Shown here piece by piece: positions 16,090-24,637 of a DNA stretch of 64,000 nucleotides (position 1 is the stretch's first letter; every line of letters begins with the position of its first letter). The translations under genes and the position numbers were made by a program. The notes below the pieces were generated by a model. The model saw only the letters and a list, made by a program, of their open reading frames with translations, had not been told where the DNA came from and searched no databases. The DNA comes from a virus. The stretch is from positions 1 through 64,000 of the IMG/VR virus record IMGVR_UViG_3300036766_000184, one strand, 5' to 3'.

Positions 16090-16304
16090 TGGCGAAGAAG
16101 CGACGATCGAACATCATGAGCTTCGGCCCGATGTCCACGGCCGACATGCTCGACATGCAGGCGGGCAGCATGGCCCGTGACGCCGTGATGGACTGTCCCG
16201 AGACGCAGAAGATGATCGCGGATCGCAAGCGGGACATCCTCAGCGCGGCGAAGAAGCGCGTGACTTCCGGTGGCAAACCCTTCGTCAAGAAGGCTGGCCG
16301 CTAG
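16089..16304 (+). CDS. small basic hypothetical protein upstream of portal
   Basis: 71 residues. Met-rich middle (S-F-G-P-M-S-T-A-D-M-L-D-M) between Lys/Arg-rich ends. It ends 6 bp before the portal start, so the two are co-translated. Possibly an assembly co-factor; that is inference from position only. Confidence 0.55.
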   Translation: MAKKRRSNIMSFGPMSTADMLDMQAGSMARDAVMDCPETQKMIADRKRDILSAAKKRVTSGGKPFVKKAGR

Positions 16305-16310
16305 GCGCCG

Positions 16311-18572
16311 ATGGCCCTCGCCCCCGACACGGCAGTCGCCCGCACCGACGTCGACCTCGGCGCCGATGGCTTCAGTGCGGCCATCGCGCGCTCGGAGCCG
16401 ACCGGGAAGGACTACACCGGACTGCGGGACGACCACGCCGAACGGGTGCGCAACTGGTACATCCTCGCGATCAACCATCCGCTCTGGCAGAAGTACATCC
16501 CGGCCGCGCGCGAGGACGAGGGCTACTACATCGGCGGCGACCTCCAGTGGAGCAAAGACGGCTCGCTCGAAGGGCTGAACCGCCTGCGCGAGAAGCGGCG
16601 CACGACGGTCTCGATCAATCACATCCAGGCGGTCGTGGACGTGCTGGTCGGCTTCGAGCGTCAGAACCGATTCGACCTCAAGGCGTCCCCGCAGGGCGAC
16701 GAAGACATCGAGTCCGCGCGCATCTTGTCGTGGCTCCTGAAGTTCGTTCAGGACCAGGCCGAGATCCAGGAGTACGAGAGCGAGGTCTTCGAGGACGGGC
16801 TGATCCGCGGCGCCTCGGCGCTGCACATCAAGATCCGCTGGGACGGCGACGACATCGACGGCGACATCGAGGTCGAGAAGCTGACCCCCGGCGAGGACTG
16901 TCTCTGGGACCCGTACTTCAAGCGCCGCGATCTGTCGGATGCCCGGTTCGTGCAGAAGTTCCGGTGGGCCTACGTCGATGAGGTGGTCGCCCAGTACCCG
17001 GAACACGAGGCGCAGATCGACGCCGAGTTGGCCCCGCTGAATGCCCTCTTCATGCCGATGTTGTCGAACGTCTCGACGGACGGCGGCCGTGGGGATGCCT
17101 ACGGGAGCGTCTCGGCCCCGAGTCTCGATCGCCTGCGCGAAGAGGAGTTGTTCTACGACGCCCGCGACAAACGGGTCCTGCTCGTCGAGACCTGGTATCG
17201 CCATTACGAAGTCGTCTGGAAGGTGGTCAACCGGAGTACGGGCCAGGTCGAGGATATGGCGAGCCAGCAGGACGCGAAGGACCTCGCCAAGGCCGACCCC
17301 TCGGGGAACCTGACTGCGGTCCGGCGCACGCTCAGGAAGATCCGGCACTCGTTGGTCCTGCCCGCGACGTTCTCGACGCTCTTCGAGGAGCCGAGTGAGC
17401 ACGAGAACGACGACGAGGCGTATCCGATCGTCCCGTTCATCGCCAAGAAGAAGCGGGAGTGGATGTACGGGATCGTTCGGAACATGAAGGACCCGCAACT
17501 CCTGGAGAACAAACGGATCAGTCAGGTGGTGGACATCCTCCAGCGGTGGGCGAACATCCGGCCGCTCATCCCGAAGGGGTCGGTCGAGGACGAGCGCGGT
17601 CTCGACGAGCACTGGTCGACGAGCCCGATCGTCTACGACGCCAAGAAGGGGCTGCCGAGCTGGTACGTCCCGACCGGCCTGGAGCAGGTCGCGCGCGGCC
17701 TGATCGAGATCGCGACCCAGTTCAAGATGAACCTGCGCGAGATCACGGGCGTCAACGCGGATCTGCTCGGCCAGCGGGAGGACACGAACTCCGGCATCGC
17801 CATCGCGCGCCGGCAAGCGCAAGGTCAAGTGATCGCGACCGTGTTCTTCGACAACTTCAAGAGTTTCAGGAAGATCGTCGCGCAGCGGGTGTGCCGTCGC
17901 ATCCAGCAGTCGTTCACGAAGGAGCAGGTCCTGCGGCTCATCAACCCCGACACCGGGGAAGCGGTCGAGGTCCGGCTCAACCCGCAAGAGGCGCAGGATC
18001 TCAAGGGCGAGGAGTGGAAGAACTGGGTCGGCGCTCAAACGGAAGGGACGTCCGGCCAGAAGCCCTACATCCTGCGCTCCGTGGAGGCGCTCAAGTACGA
18101 CGTCATCATCAACGAGGGTCCGTCGACTCCGAGCGCGCGCGCGACTGCCCTGATGGCCCTGCTCGAACTCCTCGGCCGGATGCCCTCGATCCTGCCCGCG
18201 GTGGTCGACAAGATCATCAACCTCGCGGAAGTGCCCGACCGGGCCGAGATCATCGAGCGCATCCACGCGATCATGGCCCAGTCCGGGATTCCGACCGGAC
18301 AACCGCCTCCGGCCGGTGGACCTCCGCCGGCGCCAGGTGTCGCGCCCGTTCCCGGCGGGCAGCCGCCCGTGCCCGGCGGGCAACCATCAGTACCGCCACT
18401 CCCGCTCGCCGCCCCGCTGCCGCTGCCAGCACCGTCCGTGGGATCGCAACCCGGCGGCGCGACCGCCTCGATGGCCCCGGCGATTCGACGAGGCGCGACC
18501 AGCAACGCGATGAAGAAGACGCTCTCACTGGCCTCCGGTGGAATGCCTTCTGGCGTCGCCGGTGCAGTTTGA
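16311..18572 (+). CDS. portal protein (P22-type)
   Basis: 753 residues. Forms the dodecameric ring at the head vertex through which DNA passes. The pattern R-N-W-Y-I-L-A-I-N-H-P-L-W, V-D-V-L-V-G-F-E-R-Q-N-R, D-x-L-W-D-P-Y-F and a long central helix set with E-I-T-G-V-N-A-D-L-L-G matches podovirus P22-like portals, and the length fits. From about residue 645 the C-terminus becomes a Pro/Gly-rich tail with two dispersed-palindrome copies (near 18348 and 18370). Gene order terminase, portal, scaffold, capsid supports the call. Confidence 0.85.
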   Translation: MALAPDTAVARTDVDLGADGFSAAIARSEPTGKDYTGLRDDHAERVRNWYILAINHPLWQKYIPAAREDEGYYIGGDLQWSKDGSLEGLNRLREKRRTTVSINHIQAVVDVLVGFERQNRFDLKASPQGDEDIESARILSWLLKFVQDQAEIQEYESEVFEDGLIRGASALHIKIRWDGDDIDGDIEVEKLTPGEDCLWDPYFKRRDLSDARFVQKFRWAYVDEVVAQYPEHEAQIDAELAPLNALFMPMLSNVSTDGGRGDAYGSVSAPSLDRLREEELFYDARDKRVLLVETWYRHYEVVWKVVNRSTGQVEDMASQQDAKDLAKADPSGNLTAVRRTLRKIRHSLVLPATFSTLFEEPSEHENDDEAYPIVPFIAKKKREWMYGIVRNMKDPQLLENKRISQVVDILQRWANIRPLIPKGSVEDERGLDEHWSTSPIVYDAKKGLPSWYVPTGLEQVARGLIEIATQFKMNLREITGVNADLLGQREDTNSGIAIARRQAQGQVIATVFFDNFKSFRKIVAQRVCRRIQQSFTKEQVLRLINPDTGEAVEVRLNPQEAQDLKGEEWKNWVGAQTEGTSGQKPYILRSVEALKYDVIINEGPSTPSARATALMALLELLGRMPSILPAVVDKIINLAEVPDRAEIIERIHAIMAQSGIPTGQPPPAGGPPPAPGVAPVPGGQPPVPGGQPSVPPLPLAAPLPLPAPSVGSQPGGATASMAPAIRRGATSNAMKKTLSLASGGMPSGVAGAV

Positions 18573-18599
18573 CATCGTGCTCCACACGCGCCGTGTAGT
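18569..18599 (+). promoter_or_regulatory. weak promoter candidate after portal
   Basis: TTGACA at 18569 overlaps the portal stop codon and is followed after 19 nt by TGTAGT. The short gap to the next Shine-Dalgarno (gaggagg) would make this a local booster. The -10 match is poor. Confidence 0.3.
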
Positions 18600-18636
18600 A
18601 AAACAGAGACACTAGACAGCAGAGGAGGCTTCAACC

Positions 18637-18930
18637 ATGGGCGAGATCATCCAGGAAGGTGTCGGAGCGGGCGCGAAGTACTTCGAGGAGACCGTGACGG
18701 GCCCGGCGCTCGACAGCGAAGTCACGATGACGGGCAAGGTCGTGTCGGCCAAGGACCTCGACAACGTGGTCATCGAGCTGTCCAACGGTCGCTGCGTCAC
18801 GGTGCCGGCGCGGTCGATCGAGGGCTGCCTGGTGCGCAAAGAAGTGTCGCTGCCCGCGCGGGCAGACGAGGTGGTCGCCGCTCCGGTCGCAGTGCCGGCT
18901 CCGGTCCCGGTCACGACCGAGGCGCCTTAA
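18637..18930 (+). CDS. small SH3-like hypothetical protein
   Basis: 97 residues, gaggagg 9-10 nt before ATG. Strands T-M-T-G-K-V-V-S-A-K-D-L, V-V-I-E-L-S-N-G-R-C-V-T-V-P form a small beta barrel; the last 25 residues are an Ala/Pro/Val tail. The palindrome at 18851-18864 marks the switch from domain to tail (L-P-A-R-A). Function unknown. Confidence 0.55.
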   Translation: MGEIIQEGVGAGAKYFEETVTGPALDSEVTMTGKVVSAKDLDNVVIELSNGRCVTVPARSIEGCLVRKEVSLPARADEVVAAPVAVPAPVPVTTEAP

Positions 18931-18937
18931 GCGCGCC

Positions 18938-19294
18938 ATGCCGCACGCGGTCGTTCCCGACGAGGTCTTGAAGGCCGTCGCCGAGGTCCCGGATATGTGG
19001 AGCGCCATTCTCGAATGGCACCGCTGGTATCGGGATGCAGGCACCGGCAAGATCGAGATCACGTTCGGGAACGGCCGCGTGAAGGACATAGTGCGTTACG
19101 AGCGGTTGGCGATCGGGGAGGCGGTCAAGCTTCCGGGCGGCGTGGAGCCGTTCTGTGCGGACTGTGCGGGCGTCATGAGCTATCGAGACTACGGAAGCAA
19201 GCTCTACTGCGAGCGGTGCGACCGGACGGTCACCACGTGGGAGGTCAAGGCGGCGCGCAACTACCGGCCCGTTCGGATCGCCGCGGCATCCTGA
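18938..19294 (+). CDS. zinc-ribbon hypothetical protein
   Basis: 118 residues. A helical N-terminal part, then a zinc ribbon C-A-D-C-x15-C-E-R-C at about residues 73-94. The ribbon could bind DNA or protein. The gap after it contains the GTGAACTCAC site. Confidence 0.5.
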   Translation: MPHAVVPDEVLKAVAEVPDMWSAILEWHRWYRDAGTGKIEITFGNGRVKDIVRYERLAIGEAVKLPGGVEPFCADCAGVMSYRDYGSKLYCERCDRTVTTWEVKAARNYRPVRIAAAS

Positions 19295-19305
19295 TCCGTG
19301 GTACA

Positions 19306-19315
19306 GTGAACTCAC
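19306..19315. promoter_or_regulatory. GTGAACTCAC operator-like palindrome
   Basis: Dyad GTGAnnTCAC 7 nt before the ATG at 19322, overlapping a possible -10 (TACAGT, 19302-19307). The same dyad occurs at 21464 and 55389, and with one change at 54580. Confidence 0.55.
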
Positions 19316-19321
19316 CGACGC

Positions 19322-19732
19322 ATGACTGAGCCCGTCCCGCCTTCTCCCGAGCAACGCCTGCACGACCAGGACGAAAAGCTGATCGCGCACTTCGCCTGGA
19401 AGGACGTATTGCGTCGCGCCCCCGGCATCCCGACCGCGGTCCTTTGGGAGATCGCGCAAGGTACGAAGGAAATGGTTCCGCATCTGGGCGACCCGATCGC
19501 CTCCCTGGAGTGGCACATCACCAAGGTCATCGACCTCGCCCGCCAGGTGGTCAACAAGGCCCGCGTAGACAACGGCCTGTTCCCGGTGCTGTACTACACC
19601 GCGCTCGATTCAGTCGCGGCGCACCTCTACCGGGATGCGGACGGTCGAGAGGTCGAGTGCGAGACGCTGTTGCCAGCGGCGGTGTGTGAGTGCGGTCGGC
19701 ATGTGCTTGAGTTAGCTGGCGTTCCGATCTAA
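19322..19732 (+). CDS. hypothetical helical protein
   Basis: 136 residues. Mostly helical with a C-terminal C-E-C-G-R-H motif. It abuts the methyltransferase gene (stop at 19730-19732, ATG at 19733) and begins just after an operator-like dyad, so it probably leads the methyltransferase operon. Function unknown. Confidence 0.5.
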   Translation: MTEPVPPSPEQRLHDQDEKLIAHFAWKDVLRRAPGIPTAVLWEIAQGTKEMVPHLGDPIASLEWHITKVIDLARQVVNKARVDNGLFPVLYYTALDSVAAHLYRDADGREVECETLLPAAVCECGRHVLELAGVPI

Positions 19733-20497
19733 ATGCCGCGGCTATTGGATCTGTTTTCAGGCGCCGGCGGCGCAGCGATGGGCTATCACCGCGCGGGCTT
19801 CGATGAGATCGTCGGCGTGGACAATCGCCCGCAGCCGCGCTATCCGTTCGCGTTCGTCCAGGGTGACGCGCTCGACTACCTCGCGGCCCACGGGCGGGAG
19901 TTCGATGCGATCCATGCGAGCCCGCCGTGTCAGGCATTTACCGCGCTCAAGACGATGTGGAACTCGCGCGAGCACGCGGACCTCGTGGAGCCGACGCGCG
20001 GCCTGCTGCGCGCTACCACGTTGCCGTGGGTGATCGAGAACGTGCCGGGCGCACCGCTCGCGCGCGGCGCCGCGATGCTCTGCGGCACGATGTTCAACCT
20101 CGGCACGAACGACGGCCGCGCGGAGTTACGCCGGCATCGCTACTTCGAGTTGAGCCACGCGCTGACGACGCTGATCCCCGAGTGCGCGCACGGCGGCATC
20201 ACGGTCGGTGTCTACGGGGACGGAAACGGGCGCGACTATCGGCGCGATCCGGTCGTCATCGGCGTGTACGGCAGGCACGGGCGCGACCGCCGCCGCATCA
20301 AGCCCTCGGTTGGCGTCTACGGCCACGCGGGCGGGAAGTCCGTGCGCGACGGCACGCAGCAATTCTCCACGAAGGAACGCGGCGAGGCGATGGGCATCGA
20401 CTGGATGACCAGCAACGAACTGTCCCAGGCGATTCCGCCCGCCTATACCCAGTGGATCGGCGCCCGCCTCCTCGCCGCGATGGCGTCCCACGCCTAG
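19733..20497 (+). CDS. C5-cytosine DNA methyltransferase
   Basis: 254 residues, short for the family but with the key motifs: D-L-F-S-G-A-G-G (6-13, AdoMet site), P-P-C (64-66, catalytic C66), E-N-V (102-104) and a C-terminal Q-A-I-P-P-A-Y motif. The target-recognition part is small and contains three V-G-V-Y-G/I-G-V-Y-G repeats with charged spacers. It likely protects phage DNA from host restriction. No cognate endonuclease lies beside it. Confidence 0.85.
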   Translation: MPRLLDLFSGAGGAAMGYHRAGFDEIVGVDNRPQPRYPFAFVQGDALDYLAAHGREFDAIHASPPCQAFTALKTMWNSREHADLVEPTRGLLRATTLPWVIENVPGAPLARGAAMLCGTMFNLGTNDGRAELRRHRYFELSHALTTLIPECAHGGITVGVYGDGNGRDYRRDPVVIGVYGRHGRDRRRIKPSVGVYGHAGGKSVRDGTQQFSTKERGEAMGIDWMTSNELSQAIPPAYTQWIGARLLAAMASHA

Positions 20498-20959
20498 GTG
20501 CGCTCCTTCTCGATGCGCGCCGACGACATCGCCTCGATCGTGAATCACGCCCGCGGCGAGTGGCCCAACGAAGCCTGCGGCATCCTCATGGAGAACCCCG
20601 CCGGCGTGCGGATGCTCTACCCGGCCCCGAACCTGATCGGCCTCTTACACCACGCGGAGCCGATCGCCTGGCGCCCCCCGACCGAGGGCTACGTGATGGA
20701 CCCGAAGAGCTTGAAGGCCGCGCTCTCGTGGCGCACGCAAGGCTTCGAGTTGACCGTGCTCTACCACAGCCACACGAACGGCGCGCCGAGCTTGTCGGCC
20801 GAGGACATCCGGGTCGCGCTCAAGCCGGACGGGACCCCGTACTTCCCGAAGGTGGTCTACCTCGTGGTGGGCGTTGCCCGCGCGGGCAGCGTGCCGACAC
20901 TCACGGCGTGGAGCTGGACCGGGAAGCGGTTCGGGGAACGGAAAGTTGTGGCGGCGTGA
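20498..20959 (+). CDS. JAB/MPN (JAMM) metalloprotease-like protein
   Basis: 153 residues from GTG 20498 (ATG 20513 also possible). Full JAMM signature: E25 in E-A-C-G-I-L, then H90-x-H92-x7-S100-x2-D103. JAMM proteins cleave isopeptide or peptide bonds with zinc; phage versions are known in tail-tip proteins fused to NlpC/P60 peptidases. Here the partner gene is an L,D-transpeptidase-like protein, coupled by GTGA at 20956. Confidence 0.75.
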   Translation: MRSFSMRADDIASIVNHARGEWPNEACGILMENPAGVRMLYPAPNLIGLLHHAEPIAWRPPTEGYVMDPKSLKAALSWRTQGFELTVLYHSHTNGAPSLSAEDIRVALKPDGTPYFPKVVYLVVGVARAGSVPTLTAWSWTGKRFGERKVVAA

Positions 20960-21438
20960 AGATTACCGCCCGCCTCCACCGCTACCAGCGGCCCGGCACC
21001 TCCGACTGGGTCGCCGCGGGCACGATCTTCGCGGAGCAGCCCACGGTGTCGCCCGCCCGCGCCTACGCGGATGCCGACGGTGCGACTGCCGCCGCCCACG
21101 GCAATCCAGACGAGGTGTCCACGGAGGTATTCGGGGACCATCCGAGCGGCGAGTCTCGCGTGACCGGGGTGGTGTGGTCGACCACGGACGCCGAGCGCGC
21201 GATGTACGGGCCCGTGCGGATTCGCCTTGACGGGATTTCGGGCGACGCCCTCACCGCCAAGCGGCACGGGCGCACGGGGCTCGCGATCCACGGCGGGCCG
21301 CTCCGTGACGGGAAGCTCCGGGCAACTCACGGCTGTTTAAGAGTTGACGACGACACCGCGATGGCGCTGGCCCGCGCGGTTGAGACGGAACTCCGGGCCG
21401 GTCGATCTGTGGTCTATTCGTGTGAGGCTATTCGGTGA
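20956..21438 (+). CDS. L,D-transpeptidase (YkuD)-like protein
   Basis: 160 residues from GTG 20956. The catalytic segment I-H112-G-G-P-x7-T-H125-G-C127-L-R matches the YkuD motif, with C127 the nucleophile. The first 75 residues show no signal peptide. L,D-transpeptidases make 3-3 cross-links in peptidoglycan or attach proteins to it; the same fold could cleave such bonds. With the adjacent JAMM protein this makes a two-gene cell-wall-acting set, probably for entry or lysis. That role is inference. Confidence 0.7.
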   Translation: MKITARLHRYQRPGTSDWVAAGTIFAEQPTVSPARAYADADGATAAAHGNPDEVSTEVFGDHPSGESRVTGVVWSTTDAERAMYGPVRIRLDGISGDALTAKRHGRTGLAIHGGPLRDGKLRATHGCLRVDDDTAMALARAVETELRAGRSVVYSCEAIR

Positions 21439-21459
21439 GCGCGTGATGGTAAGTCGTGC

Positions 21460-21473
21460 TAATGTGAACTCAC
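21460..21473 (+). promoter_or_regulatory. -10 box with overlapping GTGAACTCAC dyad
   Basis: TAATGT (21460-21465) overlaps the dyad GTGAACTCAC (21464-21473), which touches the ATG at 21474. Only 8 nt separate the -10 box from the start codon and no Shine-Dalgarno exists, so a transcript from here would be leaderless. Confidence 0.5.
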
Positions 21474-22841
21474 ATGACTAACTACGAGGCGTTTCTCGCC
21501 AGCAAAGCCATCGCCGTTCCGTTGCGCGGCGTGACCCACGCGCCGAAACTCGCCAAGCATCTGTTCGGCTATCAGGCGACGAGCACGGACTTCCTACTCC
21601 GCGCGGGATCGGGAGGGTTGTTTTTAGATACTGGCATGGGGAAAACCCTGTGCGAGCTGGAGTGGTCCCGCCACGCCGCCGAAGCCACGAACGGGCGCGC
21701 GCTGATCCTCACACCCCTGGCCGTCGCGCGCCAGATCGAAGCGGAGGGGCGTCGCTTCGACTACGAGGTGCGCGTGATCCGAGATCAGTCGGATGTGGGC
21801 GATGGTATCAACATCTGCAACTACGACCGATTCGACAAGCTGGACCCGGGCGCGTTCGGATCTGTCGCGTGTGACGAGTCAGGGATCATCAAGAACTTCA
21901 CGGGCATGACGTCGCGCGCCCTGATCGCCGCATTCGCCGGGCATCGGTTCCGACTGTCCGTGAGCGCGACGCCGGCGCCCAACGATCATGTTGAAATCGC
22001 GCAGCACGCCGCCTTCTGCGGACTCATGGCGCGCGACGAAATGCTCGTGCGCTGGTTCATCAACGACGCGAGCGATACGAAGTCCTGGCGGCTCAAGCGT
22101 CACGGTGTCACAGCGTTCTTCGATTGGATGGCCTCGTGGTGCCGCATGGCCGAGCATCCACGCGATCTGGGCGACGACATGCCGGGGTTCGATCTCTTGC
22201 CGCTAAATATCCACCGGCACCATGCTGTCGACAGCGCCAACGTGCCCACGGACGGGCTGTTCGGGATCGCGCTCTCCGCGACGACGCTCCACGACGTGAA
22301 GCGGGCCACCGCGAAGGCGCGGGCTGATGTTGTGGCAGGGCTTGTCCACGCAGAACCCGACGAGCCGTGGGTTGTCTGGGTCGATACGGACTACGAAGCG
22401 GATGCGATGGCCGCTGTATTGCCAGAGGCTGTGGAGGTGCGCGGCTCGCATTCAATCGAGCGCAAAGAAGATGCGCTCGCCGCGTTCGCGGACGGCTCCG
22501 CGCGCGTCATTCTGAGCAAGCCCTCGATCTGCGGCCATGGACTCAACTGGCAGCACGCCGCGCGCATGGCGTTCGTCGGCCGCTCGTTCTCCTACGAATC
22601 GTGGTATCAGGCCGTTCGGCGCGAGTGGCGCTTCGGCCAAACGCGGCCCGTTGATGTGCATCTGATCGTCGCCGAAGGCGAAGACCAGATAGGACGCGTG
22701 ATCGACCGCAAGGCCGATGACCACAAAATAATGAAAGCGGCGATGGTCGCTGCGATGCGGCGCGCGATGGGACAGTCGGCCCATCTTCGGGTCGCGTACG
22801 ACCCGCGCCATGAAGGACGACTGCCAGCATGGCTGCTGTAA
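21474..22841 (+). CDS. SNF2-type DNA helicase/translocase
   Basis: 455 residues. Walker A L-D-T-G-M-G-K-T (51-58), Walker B-like C-D-E-S-G (133-137), motif III S-A-T-P (164-167) and the C-terminal helicase half with W-Y-Q-A-V-R-R-E-W-R-F-G-Q (motif VI, Arg fingers) identify an SF2/SNF2 helicase of the phage type. It likely acts in replication, recombination or anti-restriction. It is directly upstream of HNH and methyltransferase genes, overlapping the former by 13 bp. Confidence 0.8.
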   Translation: MTNYEAFLASKAIAVPLRGVTHAPKLAKHLFGYQATSTDFLLRAGSGGLFLDTGMGKTLCELEWSRHAAEATNGRALILTPLAVARQIEAEGRRFDYEVRVIRDQSDVGDGINICNYDRFDKLDPGAFGSVACDESGIIKNFTGMTSRALIAAFAGHRFRLSVSATPAPNDHVEIAQHAAFCGLMARDEMLVRWFINDASDTKSWRLKRHGVTAFFDWMASWCRMAEHPRDLGDDMPGFDLLPLNIHRHHAVDSANVPTDGLFGIALSATTLHDVKRATAKARADVVAGLVHAEPDEPWVVWVDTDYEADAMAAVLPEAVEVRGSHSIERKEDALAAFADGSARVILSKPSICGHGLNWQHAARMAFVGRSFSYESWYQAVRREWRFGQTRPVDVHLIVAEGEDQIGRVIDRKADDHKIMKAAMVAAMRRAMGQSAHLRVAYDPRHEGRLPAWLL

Positions 22842-23224
22842 CGCATACAGGGACCTGCCTGCACTGCGGCGCGCCGTTCGTGGCGTACCGAAGCCCGAAA
22901 CGCCCAGCGCCGAAGTTTTGCAGCTTGACGTGCGTTGGGGCGGCACAGCGGGGCGCGCGTAATCCATCCTACCGCGGCGGTCGCTATGTGGACCCGAACG
23001 GCTACGTGCAGGTGCTCAACGCGAATCATCCGCTCGCGGACTGCCGCGGTTACGTCTATGAGCATCGGCTTGTCGCCGAGCAGAAGCTTGGTCGGCCGCT
23101 CCGCGCGGGCGAGGTTGTCCATCACCACAACCGCCGCAAGAGCGACAACTCACCAGAGAACATTGAGGTCTACGAGAGTCAGGCCGAACACGCTCGGCAT
23201 CATGCGGCTGCGGCCAGCGCATGA
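22829..23224 (+). CDS. HNH endonuclease (homing type)
   Basis: 131 residues. Zinc knuckle C10-x2-C13 and C31-x3-C35, then the HNH_3 core: Y-E-H-R-L-V-A-E, L-G-R-P-L-x2-G-E-V-V-H-H-H-N-R-R-K-S-D-N-x4-N-I-E-V. Free-standing HNH nucleases of this form are usually homing endonucleases. It overlaps the helicase by 13 bp and the methyltransferase by ATGA, so it has become embedded in the operon. Confidence 0.85.
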   Translation: MAAVTHTGTCLHCGAPFVAYRSPKRPAPKFCSLTCVGAAQRGARNPSYRGGRYVDPNGYVQVLNANHPLADCRGYVYEHRLVAEQKLGRPLRAGEVVHHHNRRKSDNSPENIEVYESQAEHARHHAAAASA

Positions 23225-24093
23225 GGTGTCTCGCGGAGGTTCATGGGGATAGGTTTGCGGCGTATCACGGAGACGCGGTTGATGTAGTGGCCCAACTACC
23301 TGACGAGTCTATCGGACTGTCGTGCTATAGCCCGCCCTTCTCGAATCTGTTCCTCTACTCCGACAGCGCCGCCGACATGGGCAACTCCGGGAGCGATGCG
23401 GAATTCCTTGAGCACTACGGCTACCTGCTCCGCGAGCTGTACCGCGTGACGAAACCGGGCCGGATCTCGGCCGTTCACATCTCCGACGTGCCGTTGCAGA
23501 AGTGGCGCGACGGCGTGATCGGCATCAAGGACTTGTCCGGGTCGGTCATCCGAGCCCACGAAGAAGCGGGCTGGATTCTCCACTCCCGCATCACGATCTG
23601 GAAATCCCCCGTCGTGGAAATGACGCGGACCAAGGCCCTCGGGCTGCTCTACAAGCAACTACAGAAGGACTCGTGCCGTTCGCGCACAGGGATGGCCGAC
23701 TACCTACTCGTATTCCGAAAAGACGGCGAGAACCCGGAGCCGGTCCGCCAGACCCCGGAGTCGTTCCCGCTCTCCCAATGGCAGGAGTGGGCGTCGCCGG
23801 TGTGGATGACGGTCGATCAAACGCGCGTGCTGAATGTGCGGGCTGCGCGCGAGGCGAACGATGAGCGCCACCTCTGCCCGCTCCAGCTCGACGTGATTGA
23901 CCGCGCGCTAATCCTGTGGAGCAACCCCGGCGATACCGTGGTGTCGCCATTCATGGGCATCGGCTCCGAAGGCGTGTGCGCGCTGAGGCTCGGTCGCCGC
24001 TTCATTGGTGTGGAGCTGAAAGAGTCGTACTTCGCGCAAGGCAGCGGCTATCTGAACGCGGAAGATCGACAGATGGAACTGACGACCCTCTAG
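23221..24093 (+). CDS. DNA methyltransferase, N4-cytosine/N6-adenine type
   Basis: 290 residues. Motif IV S-P-P-F at 37-40 comes first and the AdoMet motif (S-P-F-M-G-I-G-S-E-G near 241-250) near the end, the beta-class order. S-P-P-[YF] rather than D-P-P-[YF] is more typical of N4-cytosine enzymes, but this class also contains N6-adenine enzymes. It probably complements the C5 enzyme in protecting phage DNA. Its stop overlaps that of the minus-strand gene by 4 bp. Confidence 0.8.
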   Translation: MRCLAEVHGDRFAAYHGDAVDVVAQLPDESIGLSCYSPPFSNLFLYSDSAADMGNSGSDAEFLEHYGYLLRELYRVTKPGRISAVHISDVPLQKWRDGVIGIKDLSGSVIRAHEEAGWILHSRITIWKSPVVEMTRTKALGLLYKQLQKDSCRSRTGMADYLLVFRKDGENPEPVRQTPESFPLSQWQEWASPVWMTVDQTRVLNVRAAREANDERHLCPLQLDVIDRALILWSNPGDTVVSPFMGIGSEGVCALRLGRRFIGVELKESYFAQGSGYLNAEDRQMELTTL

Positions 24094-24431
24094 ACCAGCT
24101 TCCGATTCGCCGGGACCCACTCAAGCAGCCCCACCTTCGCCAACTCCACTACGCGTGCCCCTTCGGTCATCGTCGCCAACCTCGCGCCGATCCGACACCG
24201 ATCGCAGCGTGGAACGCCGGGTGCGATCTTGGTCCAGCAGGTGTCGCACCGGGAGAGCGCCTGAGACTCGCCTGACCGCGCCCGCAGCGAGCGGTCGATC
24301 TCCGCCTGTAGGACGTGCTCGCGGGGGATCGCGGGCCGTTCGACCATGTGTCCGCAGGCCGTGCAGACGTAGGCCGCGGGTTCCGTTCGCATGAAGCCCC
24401 GGCACCGATCACAGCGTTTCGCTTTCGCCAC
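24090..24431 (-). CDS. minus-strand zinc-finger protein
   Basis: 113 residues; start GTG at 24431 with ggaggt upstream on the minus strand. Four C-x2-C knuckles: C-D-R-C and C-T-A-C (residues 7-26), then C-D-T-C and C-D-R-C (about 62-77), forming two zinc ribbons. It is the only convincing minus-strand gene in the window. It faces the methyltransferase tail to tail (both stops within 24090-24093) and is divergent from the structural promoter at 24478. That position suits a regulator of the head genes, which is inference. Confidence 0.6.
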   Translation of the reverse strand: MAKAKRCDRCRGFMRTEPAAYVCTACGHMVERPAIPREHVLQAEIDRSLRARSGESQALSRCDTCWTKIAPGVPRCDRCRIGARLATMTEGARVVELAKVGLLEWVPANRKLV

Positions 24432-24477
24432 GGGCTACCTCCGGGAGTGTTGAGCCTCGCCGCATAGTACTAGAAAA

Positions 24478-24507
24478 TTGACATTGACAACGCCCGCGTC
24501 CTAACAT
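24478..24507 (+). promoter_or_regulatory. promoter for the head-gene operon
   Basis: TTGACA (24478-24483), 18-nt spacer, TAACAT (24502-24507). A second TTGACA overlaps 6 nt downstream. It stands in the gap between the minus-strand gene and the scaffold gene and has the same 18-nt spacing as the promoters at 54568, 55377, 63446 and 63503. Confidence 0.65.
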
Positions 24508-24542
24508 CGCGTCAACGTAGTACCGGGACGCCTTCTGACAAG

Positions 24543-24599
24543 AAGCCCGGGGTGCAGATGGAGAGAGTCGTTCTCTCTGTCCAGCGCTCCGGGCTTTTT
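24543..24599 (+). terminator. terminator-like hairpin in the leader of the head operon
   Basis: AAGCCCGG (24543-24550) pairs with CCGGGCTT (24589-24596); an inner GAGAGA/TCTCTC stem (24561-24566 with 2472-77 of the same line, i.e. 24572-24577) closes a 5-nt loop. Five T residues end the structure. It lies between promoter and first gene, so it may attenuate the operon. Confidence 0.6.
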
Positions 24600-24623
24600 G
24601 CGTTCGGCGCACGGACTCCAGGC

Positions 24624-24637
24624 TGCCCGACCGGGCA
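24624..24637. repeat. dispersed palindrome, leader copy
   Basis: TGCCCGACCGGGCA, immediately followed by the aaggagagg Shine-Dalgarno of the scaffold gene; pairing would bring a stem next to the ribosome site. Confidence 0.75.

Noticed and set aside
16086-18383. 765-codon minus-strand open frame
   Set aside because: Antisense to the portal gene, whose protein pattern is clear; no motif in the antisense product.
19927-20955. Upstream extension of the frame that contains the L,D-transpeptidase-like gene
   Set aside because: The extension overlaps the C5 methyltransferase and JAMM genes in another frame and is Arg-rich; the GTG at 20956 with GTGA overlap is the natural start.
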